Shown here piece after piece: positions 7,264-16,315 of a stretch of 23,618 nucleotides of DNA; the first letter of the stretch is position 1, and every line of letters starts with the position of its first letter. The DNA comes from Bacteroidota bacterium (lineage in GTDB: Bacteria; Bacteroidota; Rhodothermia; Rhodothermales; UBA10348). Made by a program: the position numbers and the translations under genes. The notes beneath the pieces were generated by a model that was not told the origin of the DNA, did not search any database, and was given only the letters and a program-made list of their open reading frames with translations. The DNA lies in the NCBI GenBank assembly GCA_022571135.1, contig JACZYK010000007.1, forward strand, positions 1-23,618. Direction: 5' to 3'.

Positions 7264-10200
7264 CTATCTGATAATCGCCATTTTGATGAGCCGGGTGTCC
7301 GACGCTCCGCTCGCCGTCGTCGCCGTCACGCGTGCCAGATAGATGCCGCTACCAGCGGATGTCGTCCAGGGAATTTCGGTGGCCACGCCGCCTCTCACGC
7401 CCCTCCGCTCGAGCGTTTCGATCAGCGTTCCGGCCATATCGACTATGGTTATTCGAACATCGCACGTCTCGGTCGCAAGAAACCGGATCCATGTACTGCC
7501 CTCCCGCACGGGGTTCGGCCAGTTGTAGGTTTCCGATGGAACGAGCAGCGCCTCGGATATCGGCGTACCGGGATCGCTATCTGTAATCATGATGAAACTC
7601 GCGTTCCCTTCGCCGAGGACTTCAGGCCAGGCCGCCTCACCGATGGCGTCGATTTCCCAGACCCGCAGGTCTCTGCTCGACGAAATCGCTGCGAGCTTAT
7701 TGTCAGATATCACGGGTGCAATCGACGCCTCAGCGCCGAACGATAGCGGGAATCCTTCGACCTGCCTGCCACCACGCCCCAGATCATAGGCGTCCACGCG
7801 ACCGTCGACTGCCGCCACGACGATCGACCACGCCCCACTGTCCGATAACTCTGCGACCAGGGGTTGCGCACTCGTCGATGCCCGCATCGCCAGCGGAAAA
7901 CCGGGAACGATCGCTCCGCTGCGATTGAATGCCAGGAGCGTCCGTCCGACCGGCAGAAGAACATCCAGTAATCCGTCCCGGTCGAGGTCGGCGAGAACCG
8001 GGGTTCTACTCAACTCTCCCGGCAGCGACTCGTCGATGAAGATCGTCTGTACGGAGCCGTCACCCTGAAGGAGAAAGAGCCGGGATCCCGCGACATCCGG
8101 GACAACTCCGATCAAACCGTCTTTGTCACGGCCGAACGCCGCCTGTATGCTTCGTTCGTCCGTCAGCGAATCGAACGACCAGCTCAGTTGTCCTCCCTCG
8201 ACGGCTGCACCGTCGCCGTATACAATGACCAGGTTCAACCCGTCGAGCGCGGCGAGCGACCGGATGGCCCGGGTCGAAGTCGTTGTCGCTACTCCATCTC
8301 TCAAAGATGCCAGTGCAGGTCCGGAGTTAGTTTCGCCGCCTACATAGATCGACCCGTCTCCGAGACGAACGAGAGGCGTCGTGGTGCTCACGAGACGTCG
8401 GCCGCTCGAAAATTCGCCGAGGAAGACGGTCGGGCCCGGGGAGTCGGTTTCCATGAATCCGGCAGCGACTACGACCACGAATTTATCTCCCGACTGGACG
8501 GGTGCCGCCGGCAGGAGTGCCGTTCTAATACCCCGTCCGCACCCGCTCGAATGGGTCTGTTTAAGGACCAGAGCGCCCTCGCCGTTCGGCTCCTCCGTAA
8601 AGACCAGGAAATCTATATTCGCCGTCCCCGGATGCCTCAGCACGCCCCCACTGTACTCCGACAGATCCCAATGCCCCAGGCGACACGACAGATCGTCGCG
8701 AAGACGGATCCCGTCGGCATCAGCGATCCGATAGACGAAACGCATCTCGGGCGCGGGGACTGAAAATGCGGATAATTCGACGAAACTCAGTCCGCCACCG
8801 ACGTTCCTGCTGTTTGGAACCGTATCAGAACCGAATCGATTCTGGTAGAGACGAATTTCGCTGCCAGAGGATGTCACGACGGAGACCGGATTACCCTCGT
8901 AGAAGAAATCGAAAGGAGAACCGGCGCCGAATGAGGGCCCCAGGAAACTCTGACTCTGAAAACCGATATCCTGCGCTCCGTCCGCCTCCTCGAGGTCTAT
9001 GGCTCGACCGTTTTCTTCCGTATTGACAGAATTGGTCGGGAGTCCGGCGATCAGAGCCCGCTCATCGACATGCCAGATCAGAATTCCTCCATTCAGGAGA
9101 TTGCCGTCTTCGTCCTTTCCACCCGGAAGCGAGAAATCGAAATTATCCGCGTCGACAACCACGCCGCCCGGAAAACCACTCACCGACGCACTGTTGAATC
9201 CAGAGTCGCCGTTCTCGAAATGCACGTTCCTCGTGGCGCCGTTTTTCCACACGCTGAGATTCACGCCGTCGCCCTCGGGATCTCTGTTGCGATTCTCGAC
9301 GAGGAAGAATTCAGCTTCGGATATCGGCGCGAAAAACATCTCATTCCGATTCACATCGCCTGAATGTCTGAGTACGATCGTCTGCCCGGCAGCGCCCTCG
9401 GGCTCGATGAGGTCCCCCCAGCCCAGATACATCTTCGTCCAGGCCGACGGTTCGGGAGGCAGTAGACCCGCGTAGGCGAAAATTCCTAGCCCGTCCATGA
9501 CGCCGAACGGACCTATGACGCTGTTACCCGTCACTGTGTCGAACAGGTCCGGGGCGCCCAGATAATTCAGGAAGCCGGCCGAAAGCATCCCGTTGATGGA
9601 GAATTCGACTAGAAAGGGCCGGTCCTCTATGAAATTCACACCCCGGCGCGTTTCCGTTCTCGGAATAAGGAGCGTATTCCGGATCGGAAAGCCGCTCACT
9701 GAAAGCCCGTTCGAACCGAGCAGACGCGCGAGGGCAACGTCGTCGAAGAACAGGGAAGGCAGATCCCCGGGAGTCTTGTCGAGCGTCGTACCGAGCAGTT
9801 CGATATCCCTCCCGACACCCGCGTGAAAGATGACGAAAACCGTGCGTTCGGGGTCCAGTCCGGGCGGCAATTCGACGGAAATGTCCGCAAGGGACCACGA
9901 TTCACGGATAAAACCGGCCAGTTTCGCGAGCTCCGTATCCGACCCCGAATCTAATCCGGTGGGTGAGTATGTCAGCATCTCACCCGACACGCGAACGACT
10001 TTCGGAAGCAGGTGCGTTGATACCTGGGTTCGCCCGTCCGAGACGCGTCGTATGTAATTCCTCAGGAAAGAGAGGTGGGCCTCGAAATATGCGTGGTCAT
10101 GAGGAAGAGGATCGACAAGAGGCGGTTCTACATCCTCGAAAAGAACACCGTCGAAGGTCCCGTCGCCCGTTGTGAATCTCGTTGAATCGCTCTGAAATTC

Positions 10201-10422
10201 CACTTTCAAAGCGACTACATCGTAGTGGCTCTCGGCAGGTCTGCGCAGCATGGGTTCCGCGAAGCCCGAGATCGCCCGGTTTCCCCGGAGAAACGCGTCG
10301 GTAAACCGGACGCCCTGGCCCTGGACCGGAGCCGGAGTCAAACCCCACAAAAGGAGTGAGAAAAGGATGAACCGCGCCCGCTCTTTGACAGGGATCCATC
10401 CGCTACCGTGATGTCCCTTCAT
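7264..10422 (-). CDS. M6-like protein lacking catalytic HExxH, with FG-GAP-like repeats and T9SS sorting domain
   Basis: 1052 residues. The ATG at 10422 is chosen because the longer frame to 10545 would overlap porV, and because a signal peptide follows (hydrophobic residues about 18-35, then VQGQG). Residues about 195-335 match the M6/immune-inhibitor-A layout (FVIFHAGVGRD, then PDLFDT at 291-296 and SAWTKMYLGW at 326-335). Where active members have HExxH just before the PDLxDT motif, this protein has AGFLN (282-286), so the zinc site is gone. Around residue 810 a DLDRDGLLDVLLP motif suggests FG-GAP/VCBS-like repeats. The last 90 or so residues start YNWPNPVREG and end MAIIR, a type A T9SS sorting domain. 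It is probably a surface protein delivered by PorU/PorV, and is separated from porV by 34 bp. Confidence 0.75.
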   Translation of the reverse strand: MKGHHGSGWIPVKERARFILFSLLLWGLTPAPVQGQGVRFTDAFLRGNRAISGFAEPMLRRPAESHYDVVALKVEFQSDSTRFTTGDGTFDGVLFEDVEPPLVDPLPHDHAYFEAHLSFLRNYIRRVSDGRTQVSTHLLPKVVRVSGEMLTYSPTGLDSGSDTELAKLAGFIRESWSLADISVELPPGLDPERTVFVIFHAGVGRDIELLGTTLDKTPGDLPSLFFDDVALARLLGSNGLSVSGFPIRNTLLIPRTETRRGVNFIEDRPFLVEFSINGMLSAGFLNYLGAPDLFDTVTGNSVIGPFGVMDGLGIFAYAGLLPPEPSAWTKMYLGWGDLIEPEGAAGQTIVLRHSGDVNRNEMFFAPISEAEFFLVENRNRDPEGDGVNLSVWKNGATRNVHFENGDSGFNSASVSGFPGGVVVDADNFDFSLPGGKDEDGNLLNGGILIWHVDERALIAGLPTNSVNTEENGRAIDLEEADGAQDIGFQSQSFLGPSFGAGSPFDFFYEGNPVSVVTSSGSEIRLYQNRFGSDTVPNSRNVGGGLSFVELSAFSVPAPEMRFVYRIADADGIRLRDDLSCRLGHWDLSEYSGGVLRHPGTANIDFLVFTEEPNGEGALVLKQTHSSGCGRGIRTALLPAAPVQSGDKFVVVVAAGFMETDSPGPTVFLGEFSSGRRLVSTTTPLVRLGDGSIYVGGETNSGPALASLRDGVATTTSTRAIRSLAALDGLNLVIVYGDGAAVEGGQLSWSFDSLTDERSIQAAFGRDKDGLIGVVPDVAGSRLFLLQGDGSVQTIFIDESLPGELSRTPVLADLDRDGLLDVLLPVGRTLLAFNRSGAIVPGFPLAMRASTSAQPLVAELSDSGAWSIVVAAVDGRVDAYDLGRGGRQVEGFPLSFGAEASIAPVISDNKLAAISSSRDLRVWEIDAIGEAAWPEVLGEGNASFIMITDSDPGTPISEALLVPSETYNWPNPVREGSTWIRFLATETCDVRITIVDMAGTLIETLERRGVRGGVATEIPWTTSAGSGIYLARVTATTASGASDTRLIKMAIIR

Positions 10423-10456
10423 GCTGGACGCTCTCTGGACAGCCGTAATAACTGCC

Positions 10457-11647
10457 TTACCTTGCGAAATCCACCAACAGCGAGAATCGCATCGTATTTG
10501 CGAGCGGAGAATTTTCTTCCAGTGCGTATATGTACGAGAAATCAACCCCGATGATATTCACCCTGACCCCGGCTCCGAGTGTAAGGAATTTCCGGTTTCC
10601 ATTGTTCGGGTTCTCGTAGAAGTAGCCGCCTCGGAGCGCGAGCTGGTTGTTGTACCAGTACTCCAATCCGGTTCCGATCGTCAACTGATTCAGAACGCTC
10701 AAGGACTCGAAATCGGGCTCATCTTCGTTGAGCGCATTGCGCTGTACCTTGATCGGTCCCCATGAAGAGAAAATCGCCTTGTAGAAAGGATCGGCCTCAC
10801 GTCTCGTAGAATCCGTGCTGGAGTAGTGGATCAGGTCCTTATTGAAATCCATGACCCATGTGATGGAATTGTACTCATCGAACTCCAGTTTGAAAGCGTA
10901 GCCGAAACGCAGGTTCGTCGGGATCGGATCTGCCTGCGCATTATCGGAGTACTGGATCTTCGGTCCCATATTCGCCAGGTTGAATCCCACAGAAAAGATT
11001 CCGTGCATGGAGCCGAGCCCGAACCGCCTGGACCTGTAGAGACCGGCGAGATCAAACGCCGTCGACACGCCGGCTTTCGTTTCCTGCGAACCCACGACCT
11101 GTCCCGGGGCGAGGTTCGAGTAGATGAAACGCAGGCTGGTTCCAAGCCCAAACCGCTCAGAGACCTTGAATCCGTAGGAAGCTCCGAGTGCCATATCATA
11201 GGATTTGAACGTACCTGTCGGGTTGTTCTGCGCATCCCGCCCTTCGTGTTCTCCCAGAAAGAGGTAGGTAATATGCGCGCCGAACGTTCCCCAGCCCGGG
11301 ACGTGGTGCTTCGCCACGAGGTACTCGTAAAAGAGGTCGGCGCCGAACGCGGGCAGCCAATTCGAATGCGTGATCGATGCTTCGGTCCCTTTCTGAAACG
11401 CCAGACCGGCAGGATTCCAGAACATCGCACTTGCATTGTCCGCAAGCGCAACTCCCGCGTTTCCCATGCCGGCGGCTCGACTGTCCGGCTCGATTTTCAG
11501 AAATACGACAGCGGATCCACCAACTTGTGCGAAAACCGATCCGGTGAATGTAAAAGCAAGAACGCCCACGAAGAGAGCGGCCTTCCGAGTCGAGGGTTTG
11601 TTACCGGCGCCAGGCATATGCGTGGGACGATTCTTGGATAAAAACAT
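10457..11647 (-). CDS. porV: PorV-family outer-membrane barrel (T9SS)
   Basis: 396 residues with a signal peptide ending near residue 40 (FTFTGSVFAQ). The mature N-terminus carries the PorV/PorQ hallmark: FLKIEPDSRAAGMGNAGVAL followed by NASAMFWNPAGLA. The remainder is beta-barrel-like and ends FSLLVDFAR. PorV is an outer-membrane T9SS component that partners PorU and carries cargo to the attachment complex at the surface. The location directly after porU and before a sorting-domain protein fits. The first ATG is used, but the ATG at 11617 would also leave a good signal peptide; neither has a clear SD. The family is certain, while PorV rather than PorQ or another paralog rests on length and the porU neighbour. 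Confidence 0.8.
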   Translation of the reverse strand: MFLSKNRPTHMPGAGNKPSTRKAALFVGVLAFTFTGSVFAQVGGSAVVFLKIEPDSRAAGMGNAGVALADNASAMFWNPAGLAFQKGTEASITHSNWLPAFGADLFYEYLVAKHHVPGWGTFGAHITYLFLGEHEGRDAQNNPTGTFKSYDMALGASYGFKVSERFGLGTSLRFIYSNLAPGQVVGSQETKAGVSTAFDLAGLYRSRRFGLGSMHGIFSVGFNLANMGPKIQYSDNAQADPIPTNLRFGYAFKLEFDEYNSITWVMDFNKDLIHYSSTDSTRREADPFYKAIFSSWGPIKVQRNALNEDEPDFESLSVLNQLTIGTGLEYWYNNQLALRGGYFYENPNNGNRKFLTLGAGVRVNIIGVDFSYIYALEENSPLANTMRFSLLVDFAR

Positions 11648-11761
11648 GTCGATCTACGAAAAAGTTAGGTAAGTCTTGTATAACCGACGAGGCAAATCGC
11701 CGGGGACCCGGGGCTGTTCTCAATGCCGAGATATCCAGTAACATTTTACTCTATAGCTTAC

Positions 11762-14700
11762 CTATCGAATGACCGCCAATTTCTCTATGTGTTCAGTGAC
11801 CTGAGTGGTTCCGTCGGGTCGCTCCGCTTCGACGCGCAACATGTACAAGTAGATCCCGGTCGCGATACGGTCGAAATCGTCGTCTCGACCATCCCAACGG
11901 ATCTGGACGGAGCTTCCCGCGAGAATACCTTCAGGCAGTGCTTCTTCAGTATCGATTGTGCGTATGGGCCGTCCGTTGAGTGTATAGATGCGAATTTGAA
12001 CCCTCGCAGGGGTGCCAGATGGCTGATTATGTTCGAAGACGAATCGGGTTTCCCGATTCATGGGATTTGGATAGTTATACACATTAAATACGGACAATAC
12101 CTCATTATTCGCTACGGAAAATGAAATTTCGACGGTATTTGAATTATTGAGGACATCCCACGCGCGCACAGAGAGCGAGTGCGGCCCGGGCTCGTCCAAC
12201 GACAGTTGCCAGGTGGCCTCTCCTCGCTGGAACGAATTCCGCTCGGCGACAAATCCGCTGCTGATATCCCGGGCGCCCGACTCGTCACCGTCTACGACTA
12301 GCAGCATTTCGTGCCCGACGCCTGCACCAACTATGTTGATACCGCTCTCGTCGAAGAGCCGTACGATGAGTTCGGGGTCGGGCGGCACCGTACTACCGGA
12401 AACGAACGTGGTATCACTCAGAAAAAGGTCGATTTCCGGACCCGCGTTGTCGTTCGGAGGATTGTCGGACGTGCCTCCGACCGTGAAATTCTCCGACTGC
12501 CCGGCCGCATCACGATCTTCAGAAGCGGCGTAGACGAATATCCGGCCTGAATTATTCGAGTAGGAAATGTCTCTCGGAACGACGAATGTAGCCGTGAAAA
12601 CCCCGTCCTGAGCCGACACCTCCCCGCGCCAGATGAGGTCTTCCCTGATATTGTAAAATGGAACGGGCATAAAACGCTGCTCGACGAGCGGCACCTGCCT
12701 GACGGCGTCAAAAATCGTTACGTTCACCGTTCCGTTGAATCCGGCATCGACGCTACCGTCCGCACGTAGAACGGACCCTGTAATATCCACCCGGTCGAGG
12801 GCCTTCATCTGAGCCGTCGAGTTCTCGAGTATGGTGTCGTTCAATTTCTCGACCCTCGCAACACCCCTCGGAATTCCTATTCGCATGGAGGGATCGCCCA
12901 GTAGATTGAATTTGCGGCTGTTTCCCTGTAAGCCTACCCGCGTATTCTTCGTCGACCGCATCACATCTCCCAGACGACGGGGCTTCCCCTCTTCATCGGA
13001 CCGAAACAGCTCCTGATTCAGCGCCCGGTTCAGACCGGCATTCAGTGAAGTAGTATCACTGGACGTGTACACGAGACGCACGGTCGTCATCAGCGCAACC
13101 GCTCCTCCGTTGTCGTTCAAGAGCAATGCCTCGGCGCCGCTCTGCCGGTCCTCAAGGTCCCACCACCCGAATGAGCACGTTGCCGTGATAAACAAGGCCA
13201 GTTTGTCCTTGTTGGTGAGCGCTTCGGCGTCCTCCTTTGTGAAGATACCTTCCTGGGCCAGTCCGTTGGGCCCTCCGTGACCGCTGTAATTGAACACAAG
13301 CATCCCCGCATTCAGCCGTGCGTTGATTTCCTTCCTGGCTTCCGGGATTTTAAATCCGTTGAGGAACACGCGTTCGAAACTCTCGGCGTAGATCTTGCGC
13401 ACGTTGATCGGATACCGTCCCACACGGATGAGCTCCGCGACCTGATCCACGTTCTGTAAGTGTAGATCGGCATCGTTTTGTGAGCCGTCCAGACCGGTGG
13501 GGCCATCGTCCGCAACAGCCAGGTAATTCGACCTCCATGGACCGAACGTATCCGGGTCTTCGTAGCGTATGATTTTGTCCACAACCATTTCCGCCTCGGC
13601 AAGCGACTGGACAGGTAGTCTGCCGATACCGATGTCCACCTTTTCGTTACTGATGGCCACGAATGTGGTGTATCGCCACTCTCCCTCGTTGTCGTCCAGA
13701 AGTCCGAAATAGTCGTCCGACGTAAAAGAGGCATCCGGGTGCAGCGACTCTTCGGTCTCGTACGGAAGGATCCAGTTGTTCAGCTGTTGCTCGAGAGACG
13801 AAAGGCCCCTGAAATCATAGTGGCCATCTCCCATAAAGAGCGCATAACGCAGCAGGCTCTCCTCATCGGGTGCCCGGTCGTAAAGAAACTTGAGATAATC
13901 GCGTAGGGCCCGCATGTCCTGCAACCCGCCCGAAAACTCGTTGTACATCTCGTCGCGGAGCGTGACCTGAACCTCGAGACCCTCGGCGCGCCGATGATCA
14001 GCCAGCCGCTCGGCCGCACTCAACAGCTCGGCGGGCGTGATGATCACGAGATCCGGGAAAAACGCGATGCCATGCAGATTCTGATTCGAAACGGCCGTAA
14101 CGGCTTCGGATGAGATGTTTCGTGTCGAAGCCTCCGTGAAGACCACATATTCACGGGGCGTAGAGCCTGCCTGACTGAAATGGCGGAAACTGAAGAGACC
14201 TCCCCCCGCTAGAACTTCTCTTCCTTCGATCGCACCGGCTTCGGTAACATCCCAGACCATGGGCGTCGCGGAGAATCCTCGCATCTGATAGCTCTGCTCA
14301 CCCGTACGCCTCGGATCTGAGCTGAATCTCAGGTAGTCATTTTCTGCGACGAGGTCCCGATCGTAAAATACGCGGATCCAGTCCAGAGCGGCCTGAGGCT
14401 CACCCACCTGATTCAGGAGACGCATGGTAATGTTCAGCGGCTGCGCGGCCGATACGCTCTGCGTGAAAGAAGTTTCAGCGGGCGATGCCGTAGGCAATTC
14501 GGCCGCATCGAAAATAATCGAGGGCGCCGTTCTCTGAGCCAGAAGCAGCCCATCGGATTCGAACGCCACCGTTGCCCGCGGATTCGACGCGATAGCCACC
14601 CTGGCTCTGTAGATTACCGTACCCCCCAACAGACCGGGAAGCGCCAGATCCGAGAGTATTTCTCGGGAACCACCCGAGCGGATCGTCTGACTCATCCAGT

Positions 14701-15781
14701 CGTGCCCGGATCCGTGTTCCCGGCTCCAGACCTGCTCCTCGATATCCGTGAAGTGGCGACCCATCGTCGATGTGACGATACTGGCGGCCGGCGCATCGAA
14801 GTAGGGCTCTGCGGCGACGCGTACTCCGTCGTCCGATCCTATTTTCAGGAAATAGTAATTCTCATTGCTGAAGGGATGCACATAGTGTTCCCAGTCGCCT
14901 TGCCGATATCTCCATCCCTGCGGCGGACTCGCGTAGAACAGCATCACGTCGGCTGCATCAAACCGGCCATCCCCTCCTCCCCGCACGAACACCGGATTCT
15001 CGGCCAGATCCGCATACCTGGGTTCGCTGTTTTTAGCGGGAACGGGTGCTCCGCCGTTCCCGTAGAGATGAAGCTCGTTCGGCTCAATCGTGTCAGGATT
15101 AAGGCCCAGGGACGAGAGGAACGATCGATCGATCCGGTAAACACCTTCCTCGGTGATTCTGATCTTGAAAATGAATCCGTCCGCCAGGGCGCTCCGATCG
15201 ACCATAACGTGCGGATTGGACGTATTGACGCCGGAGCGGATTCCTTCGCTGACGGGCGTATCCCTGGTAACGGCAACCCGGACACGCCGGAATCGACGCA
15301 GTATTCCTGTGTCCGAATCCAGTTCAAAGAGGGGAACCGAAACCACGACGGTCGGCACCTTCCGATACATCCCGAGACCCACTGTTTCCACTCGCATTGA
15401 CGGGGATTTAGGCGCCAATGGATCATTCGTGATGGTCACGCGCACTTCATCGAAGTCCCTCTCGGTGACCGAGATTCGAGGATACGAGAGCGATCCGAGT
15501 CGAATTGGTAGGGAAATCTGCTCAAACCCGGCTGTAAAGCGGGCAAGCATCGCTCCGTCCCAGACCGCGATGCCGCTTGAATCGACGCTGGTCTTGAGCG
15601 AATTGCTCCAATCCACCTGAAACTCTAAAACCGCACGCAGGCCGTCATCCGAGATCGTGCGCGTGCGAATCGCCTGAGCACTCGCCGATTCCACGACGAT
15701 CCAGAGCCCGACCAGAAAAGTCGAGATCCTGATCGCCTTCCTCAGTCGTCTGGAGTCGAACTTGTCCGATTGAAATTGCAT
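11762..15781 (-). CDS. porU: PorU-like C25 (gingipain-fold) T9SS sortase
   Basis: 1339 residues. A signal peptide (residues 1 to about 36, ending ASAQ) is followed by a long N-terminal beta-rich region. The peptidase C25 domain contains NYSGHGGPNG, with the catalytic His at residue 835, and ITATCSFGWWD, with the catalytic Cys at residue 869. The 34-residue spacing is close to that in gingipains. The C-terminus is a T9SS-type sorting domain, starting YNYPNPMNRETRF near residue 1233 and ending KLAVIR. PorU removes sorting domains and links cargo to the surface lipopolysaccharide anchor. The porV gene follows after 114 bp. The length is slightly above the roughly 1100-1300 usual for PorU. The start has no strong SD. 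Confidence 0.88.
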   Translation of the reverse strand: MQFQSDKFDSRRLRKAIRISTFLVGLWIVVESASAQAIRTRTISDDGLRAVLEFQVDWSNSLKTSVDSSGIAVWDGAMLARFTAGFEQISLPIRLGSLSYPRISVTERDFDEVRVTITNDPLAPKSPSMRVETVGLGMYRKVPTVVVSVPLFELDSDTGILRRFRRVRVAVTRDTPVSEGIRSGVNTSNPHVMVDRSALADGFIFKIRITEEGVYRIDRSFLSSLGLNPDTIEPNELHLYGNGGAPVPAKNSEPRYADLAENPVFVRGGGDGRFDAADVMLFYASPPQGWRYRQGDWEHYVHPFSNENYYFLKIGSDDGVRVAAEPYFDAPAASIVTSTMGRHFTDIEEQVWSREHGSGHDWMSQTIRSGGSREILSDLALPGLLGGTVIYRARVAIASNPRATVAFESDGLLLAQRTAPSIIFDAAELPTASPAETSFTQSVSAAQPLNITMRLLNQVGEPQAALDWIRVFYDRDLVAENDYLRFSSDPRRTGEQSYQMRGFSATPMVWDVTEAGAIEGREVLAGGGLFSFRHFSQAGSTPREYVVFTEASTRNISSEAVTAVSNQNLHGIAFFPDLVIITPAELLSAAERLADHRRAEGLEVQVTLRDEMYNEFSGGLQDMRALRDYLKFLYDRAPDEESLLRYALFMGDGHYDFRGLSSLEQQLNNWILPYETEESLHPDASFTSDDYFGLLDDNEGEWRYTTFVAISNEKVDIGIGRLPVQSLAEAEMVVDKIIRYEDPDTFGPWRSNYLAVADDGPTGLDGSQNDADLHLQNVDQVAELIRVGRYPINVRKIYAESFERVFLNGFKIPEARKEINARLNAGMLVFNYSGHGGPNGLAQEGIFTKEDAEALTNKDKLALFITATCSFGWWDLEDRQSGAEALLLNDNGGAVALMTTVRLVYTSSDTTSLNAGLNRALNQELFRSDEEGKPRRLGDVMRSTKNTRVGLQGNSRKFNLLGDPSMRIGIPRGVARVEKLNDTILENSTAQMKALDRVDITGSVLRADGSVDAGFNGTVNVTIFDAVRQVPLVEQRFMPVPFYNIREDLIWRGEVSAQDGVFTATFVVPRDISYSNNSGRIFVYAASEDRDAAGQSENFTVGGTSDNPPNDNAGPEIDLFLSDTTFVSGSTVPPDPELIVRLFDESGINIVGAGVGHEMLLVVDGDESGARDISSGFVAERNSFQRGEATWQLSLDEPGPHSLSVRAWDVLNNSNTVEISFSVANNEVLSVFNVYNYPNPMNRETRFVFEHNQPSGTPARVQIRIYTLNGRPIRTIDTEEALPEGILAGSSVQIRWDGRDDDFDRIATGIYLYMLRVEAERPDGTTQVTEHIEKLAVIR

Positions 15782-15844
15782 GCCAGATGGAAGGTGTTCC
15801 GCCTGTCTGGGAATATGGCTCAGGACGCCTGTATGAACGCTCGG

Positions 15845-15860
15845 TGATCGAAACCGATCA
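15845..15860. repeat. Short perfect inverted repeat upstream of porU
   Basis: TGATCG and CGATCA arms (6 bp) flank a 4-nt loop, between the end of the DHp gene and the porU start. It could be a small hairpin or an operator half-site pair. There is no T-tract on the minus strand, so it is not a convincing terminator. Confidence 0.35.
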
Positions 15861-15892
15861 GTAATCGTAGCGAGTATAATCTGTCGATCCTT

Positions 15893-16162
15893 TTACAGGT
15901 CAGCGAGTGAATTTCGAAGAATCATCAACTCGTCTACCGATTCCATCAGCAGCTCCAGAGCCGCTTCAACATCCTGGAGGGGCTCCGAAAAGTCTGCTTT
16001 GACCTCCAGCGACAGGGACAGCTCATGAAGCAGTTGCATGTTTCCTGAAACTATCGAGAGGGGATTATTGATATTATGATGGATGCGAGACAGCCTCGTA
16101 CGAATCTCCTGAATCGCTTTGTGCAGTCGTTCGGCGTCCGTATCTGCTATAACATCTTTCAT
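15893..16162 (-). CDS. Stand-alone histidine-kinase dimerization (DHp/HisKA-like) protein
   Basis: A protein of only 89 residues that is almost entirely helical. An H-box-like motif RIHHNINNPLSIVSGNMQLL lies at residues about 26-45. By alignment to H-E-L-x-N-P-L, H29 would be the phospho-acceptor, with Asn in the place of the usual acidic residue; HNINNPL variants are known in kinases. A second helix follows (VEAALELLMESVDELMIL), as in the two-helix DHp fold. There is no ATP-binding domain, and none follows before porU. It lies 151 bp after the kinase-less PAS gene, across the palindromic repeat. It may be a phosphotransfer or dimerization partner, or the remnant of a kinase. Confidence 0.6.
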   Translation of the reverse strand: MKDVIADTDAERLHKAIQEIRTRLSRIHHNINNPLSIVSGNMQLLHELSLSLEVKADFSEPLQDVEAALELLMESVDELMILRNSLADL

Positions 16163-16260
16163 TGCGCACCGGTGAAGTCAAATATCGGTCTTAGAATCGT
16201 CCGGTCATCCGCATGGTTCCCGTGCGCCGGAAAAGAGGGCTACGGCGGTGACTCTTTCTA

Positions 16261-16315
16261 AGGCCTGTTAACGCTACCTGCTACAGGGCGCTTTCAGGTA
16301 GCGTTAACAGGCCCT
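16261..16315. repeat. REP-like palindrome, copy 1 (perfect 19-bp arms)
   Basis: GGCCTGTTAACGCTACCTG (16262-16280) and its exact reverse complement (16295-16313) surround a 14-nt loop. Read on the minus strand, the element begins within the stop codon of the PAS gene. A related, inverted copy lies at 18709-18780. No T-run follows on either strand, so it is better described as an interspersed palindromic repeat than as a simple terminator, although it would form a strong RNA hairpin at the end of the PAS message. Confidence 0.8.

Noticed and set aside
10423..10545. N-terminal extension of the M6-like protein to a start at 10545
   Set aside because: It would overlap the porV coding end by 89 bp, and the real signal peptide begins at the ATG at 10422.
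10826..11641. Long plus-strand open frame of 271 residues opposite porV
   Set aside because: It is antisense to a confidently assigned barrel gene, of low complexity and has no start signal, so it is a frame shadow.
11666..11764. Inverted TAGGTAAG/CTTACCTA pair at the ends of the porU-porV gap
   Set aside because: Only 8 bp, separated by 83 bases and overlapping the porU stop; most likely chance.
16261..16315. Integron attC site
   Set aside because: The GTTAAC cores do not fit the paired RYYYAAC/GTTRRRY boxes at the outer ends, the arms are perfectly symmetric, and no tyrosine integron integrase is present.
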